From Paracoccaceae bacterium (GTDB lineage Bacteria; Pseudomonadota; Alphaproteobacteria; Rhodobacterales; Rhodobacteraceae), in assembly GCA_016764835.1 (NCBI GenBank), contig JAESRD010000079.1, positions 1 to 5,265 of the forward strand: a DNA stretch of 5,265 bases, given 5' to 3'. The number at the start of each line of letters is the position of its first letter. Positions within the stretch are counted from its first letter, which is position 1. The position numbers and the translations under genes were made by a program. Below, piece after piece: positions 4,346 through 5,265 of this stretch. The notes under the pieces are model-generated. The model did not search any database. It had not been told where the DNA came from and was given only the letters and a program-made list of their open reading frames with translations.

Positions 4346-5265
4346 CTAAACCTTCATGGTCGCAACAATCGCTTTGGCCAAAATCGGCACCGATTGCGCG
4401 TTAAGCCCGGCAATGTTCACCCGGCTGTCGCCGACCATGTAGATACCGTAATCATCGCGCAGCTGGTTGACGATTTCGGGCGATAGGCCCAGCCGCGAGA
4501 ACATGCCGCGATGCTTGGCGATAAAGTCGAAATTGTCAGAGTTGGTCAGACGGCGCAGCGCGTCGGCCAAGTTCTGGCGCAGATCCAGCATTGAAAGCCG
4601 GACTTCTTCCAGCTCCGACTGCCAATCGGCCCGCAACTCTGGATCTGTCAGAATCTCAGTCACAATGCGGGCGCCGTGATCGGGCGGAAACGAGAAGTTC
4701 TGCCGGTTGAGGTAAGACAGCGTGCCTTGGGTGGTTTTGGCTTCGGTCTCATTGCGGGCGAGGACCATCAAGATGCCGGTGCGCTCGCGGTAAAGGCCAA
4801 AGTTTTTGGAGCAGGAGGCTGCGACCAAGCATTCGTCCATTTGGGCGACCACAGCGCGGGTGGCGGCGGCGTCATCGTCTAGCCCGTCGCCAAAACCTTG
4901 GTAGGCAATATCGACCAGCGGGATAGCGCCGCGGGCTTTGAGCAGGGCAATGACTTGCGGCCATTGCTGCGCCGTTAGGTTCGCGCCAGTCGGGTTGTGG
5001 CAGCAGCCATGCAGCAAGACCACATCGCCCGCAGCCACATTGGCGAGGCTCTCGAGCATACCGGCGAAGTTGACCGACCGGGTCCCTTCGTCAAAATAAG
5101 CGTAGCCGGTTGACGTCATCCCCAGATATTTGAGGATCGACGGGTGGTTTGGCCATGTTGGCTCCGGCAGCCAGACTTTGACATCTGGGTTGGCCAGCCT
5201 GATCAGCTCAAACGCTTGGCGCAGCGCGCCGGTGCCGCCGGGCATTGCCGCCGCCGCCAGTCGGG
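4346..5265 (-). CDS. Class I aromatic/aspartate aminotransferase (5' end outside window)
   Basis: This PLP-dependent cytosolic enzyme would transfer amino groups between aspartate or aromatic amino acids and 2-oxo acids. About 305 C-terminal residues are present; relative to E. coli AspC/TyrB (about 396) some 90 are missing beyond the right edge. The frame stays open upstream of the ATG at 5245, which is internal. In order: PGGTGALR (PLP phosphate loop), EPTWPNH with the stacking Trp, HGCCHNPTG with the conserved Asn, VDIAYQGFGDGL with the PLP Asp and Tyr, SCSKNFGLYRERTG with the Schiff-base Lys and phosphate-binding Arg, LNRQNFSFPPDHGA with the Arg that matches Arg292 of AspAT and binds dicarboxylate side chains, and SRVNIAGL with the Arg that binds the substrate carboxylate. 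All visible active-site residues are intact. The aromatic-versus-aspartate choice cannot be settled by eye. Confidence 0.95.
   Translation of the reverse strand, partial: RLAAAAMPGGTGALRQAFELIRLANPDVKVWLPEPTWPNHPSILKYLGMTSTGYAYFDEGTRSVNFAGMLESLANVAAGDVVLLHGCCHNPTGANLTAQQWPQVIALLKARGAIPLVDIAYQGFGDGLDDDAAATRAVVAQMDECLVAASCSKNFGLYRERTGILMVLARNETEAKTTQGTLSYLNRQNFSFPPDHGARIVTEILTDPELRADWQSELEEVRLSMLDLRQNLADALRRLTNSDNFDFIAKHRGMFSRLGLSPEIVNQLRDDYGIYMVGDSRVNIAGLNAQSVPILAKAIVATMKV

Overview
This window looks like chromosomal DNA of a marine-type alphaproteobacterium, most likely Rhodobacterales. The evidence is the protein sequences themselves: the glnK-amtB pair, a Lys/Arg-rich class A penicillin-binding protein beside it, the ArsR/SRPBCC/YCII cassette, the aromatic-type aminotransferase, and the moderately high G+C. 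The assignment rests on recognising family features by eye, not on a database search.

Layout, left to right. (1) Positions 1-946, minus strand: the N-terminal part of a bifunctional peptidoglycan synthase (GT51 glycosyltransferase). It runs off the left edge. At about position 76 its family-like sequence stops abruptly, and bases 1-76 instead read well as a fragment of a different gene on the plus strand. (2) Positions 947-1228: a divergent intergenic region holding an A+T-rich block with a repeated TTGTGCA motif, and a small hairpin ahead of glnK. (3) Positions 1229-2945, plus strand: glnK (PII signalling protein) and amtB (ammonium channel), followed by a stem-loop and then a strong intrinsic terminator (3025-3059). 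(4) Positions 3060-4189, plus strand: a compact three-gene operon of an ArsR-type regulator, an SRPBCC/AHSA1-like protein and a YCII-related protein. It has its own promoter-like sequence and a perfect 12-bp palindrome as candidate operator. (5) Positions 4195-4278: a degenerate 28-bp tandem repeat. (6) Positions 4289-4329: a bidirectional intrinsic terminator shared with (7) a class I aromatic/aspartate aminotransferase on the minus strand (4346-5265), whose N-terminus lies outside the window.

How the genes work together. GlnK and AmtB form the standard nitrogen-sensing ammonium uptake module: AmtB conducts ammonium, and GlnK binds and blocks it according to its uridylylation and ligand state. 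The ArsR-SRPBCC-YCII operon is probably self-regulated. Its substrate is unknown, and the regulator contains no cysteine, so it is not a classical metal(loid) sensor. The aminotransferase and the penicillin-binding protein are housekeeping neighbours with no evident link to the other genes.

Most of the window is ordinary. The items most worth a second look are the composition and reading-frame break at about position 76, the uncharacterised ArsR-SRPBCC-YCII cassette with its palindromic operator and its same-frame amber stop, and the 28-bp tandem repeat.
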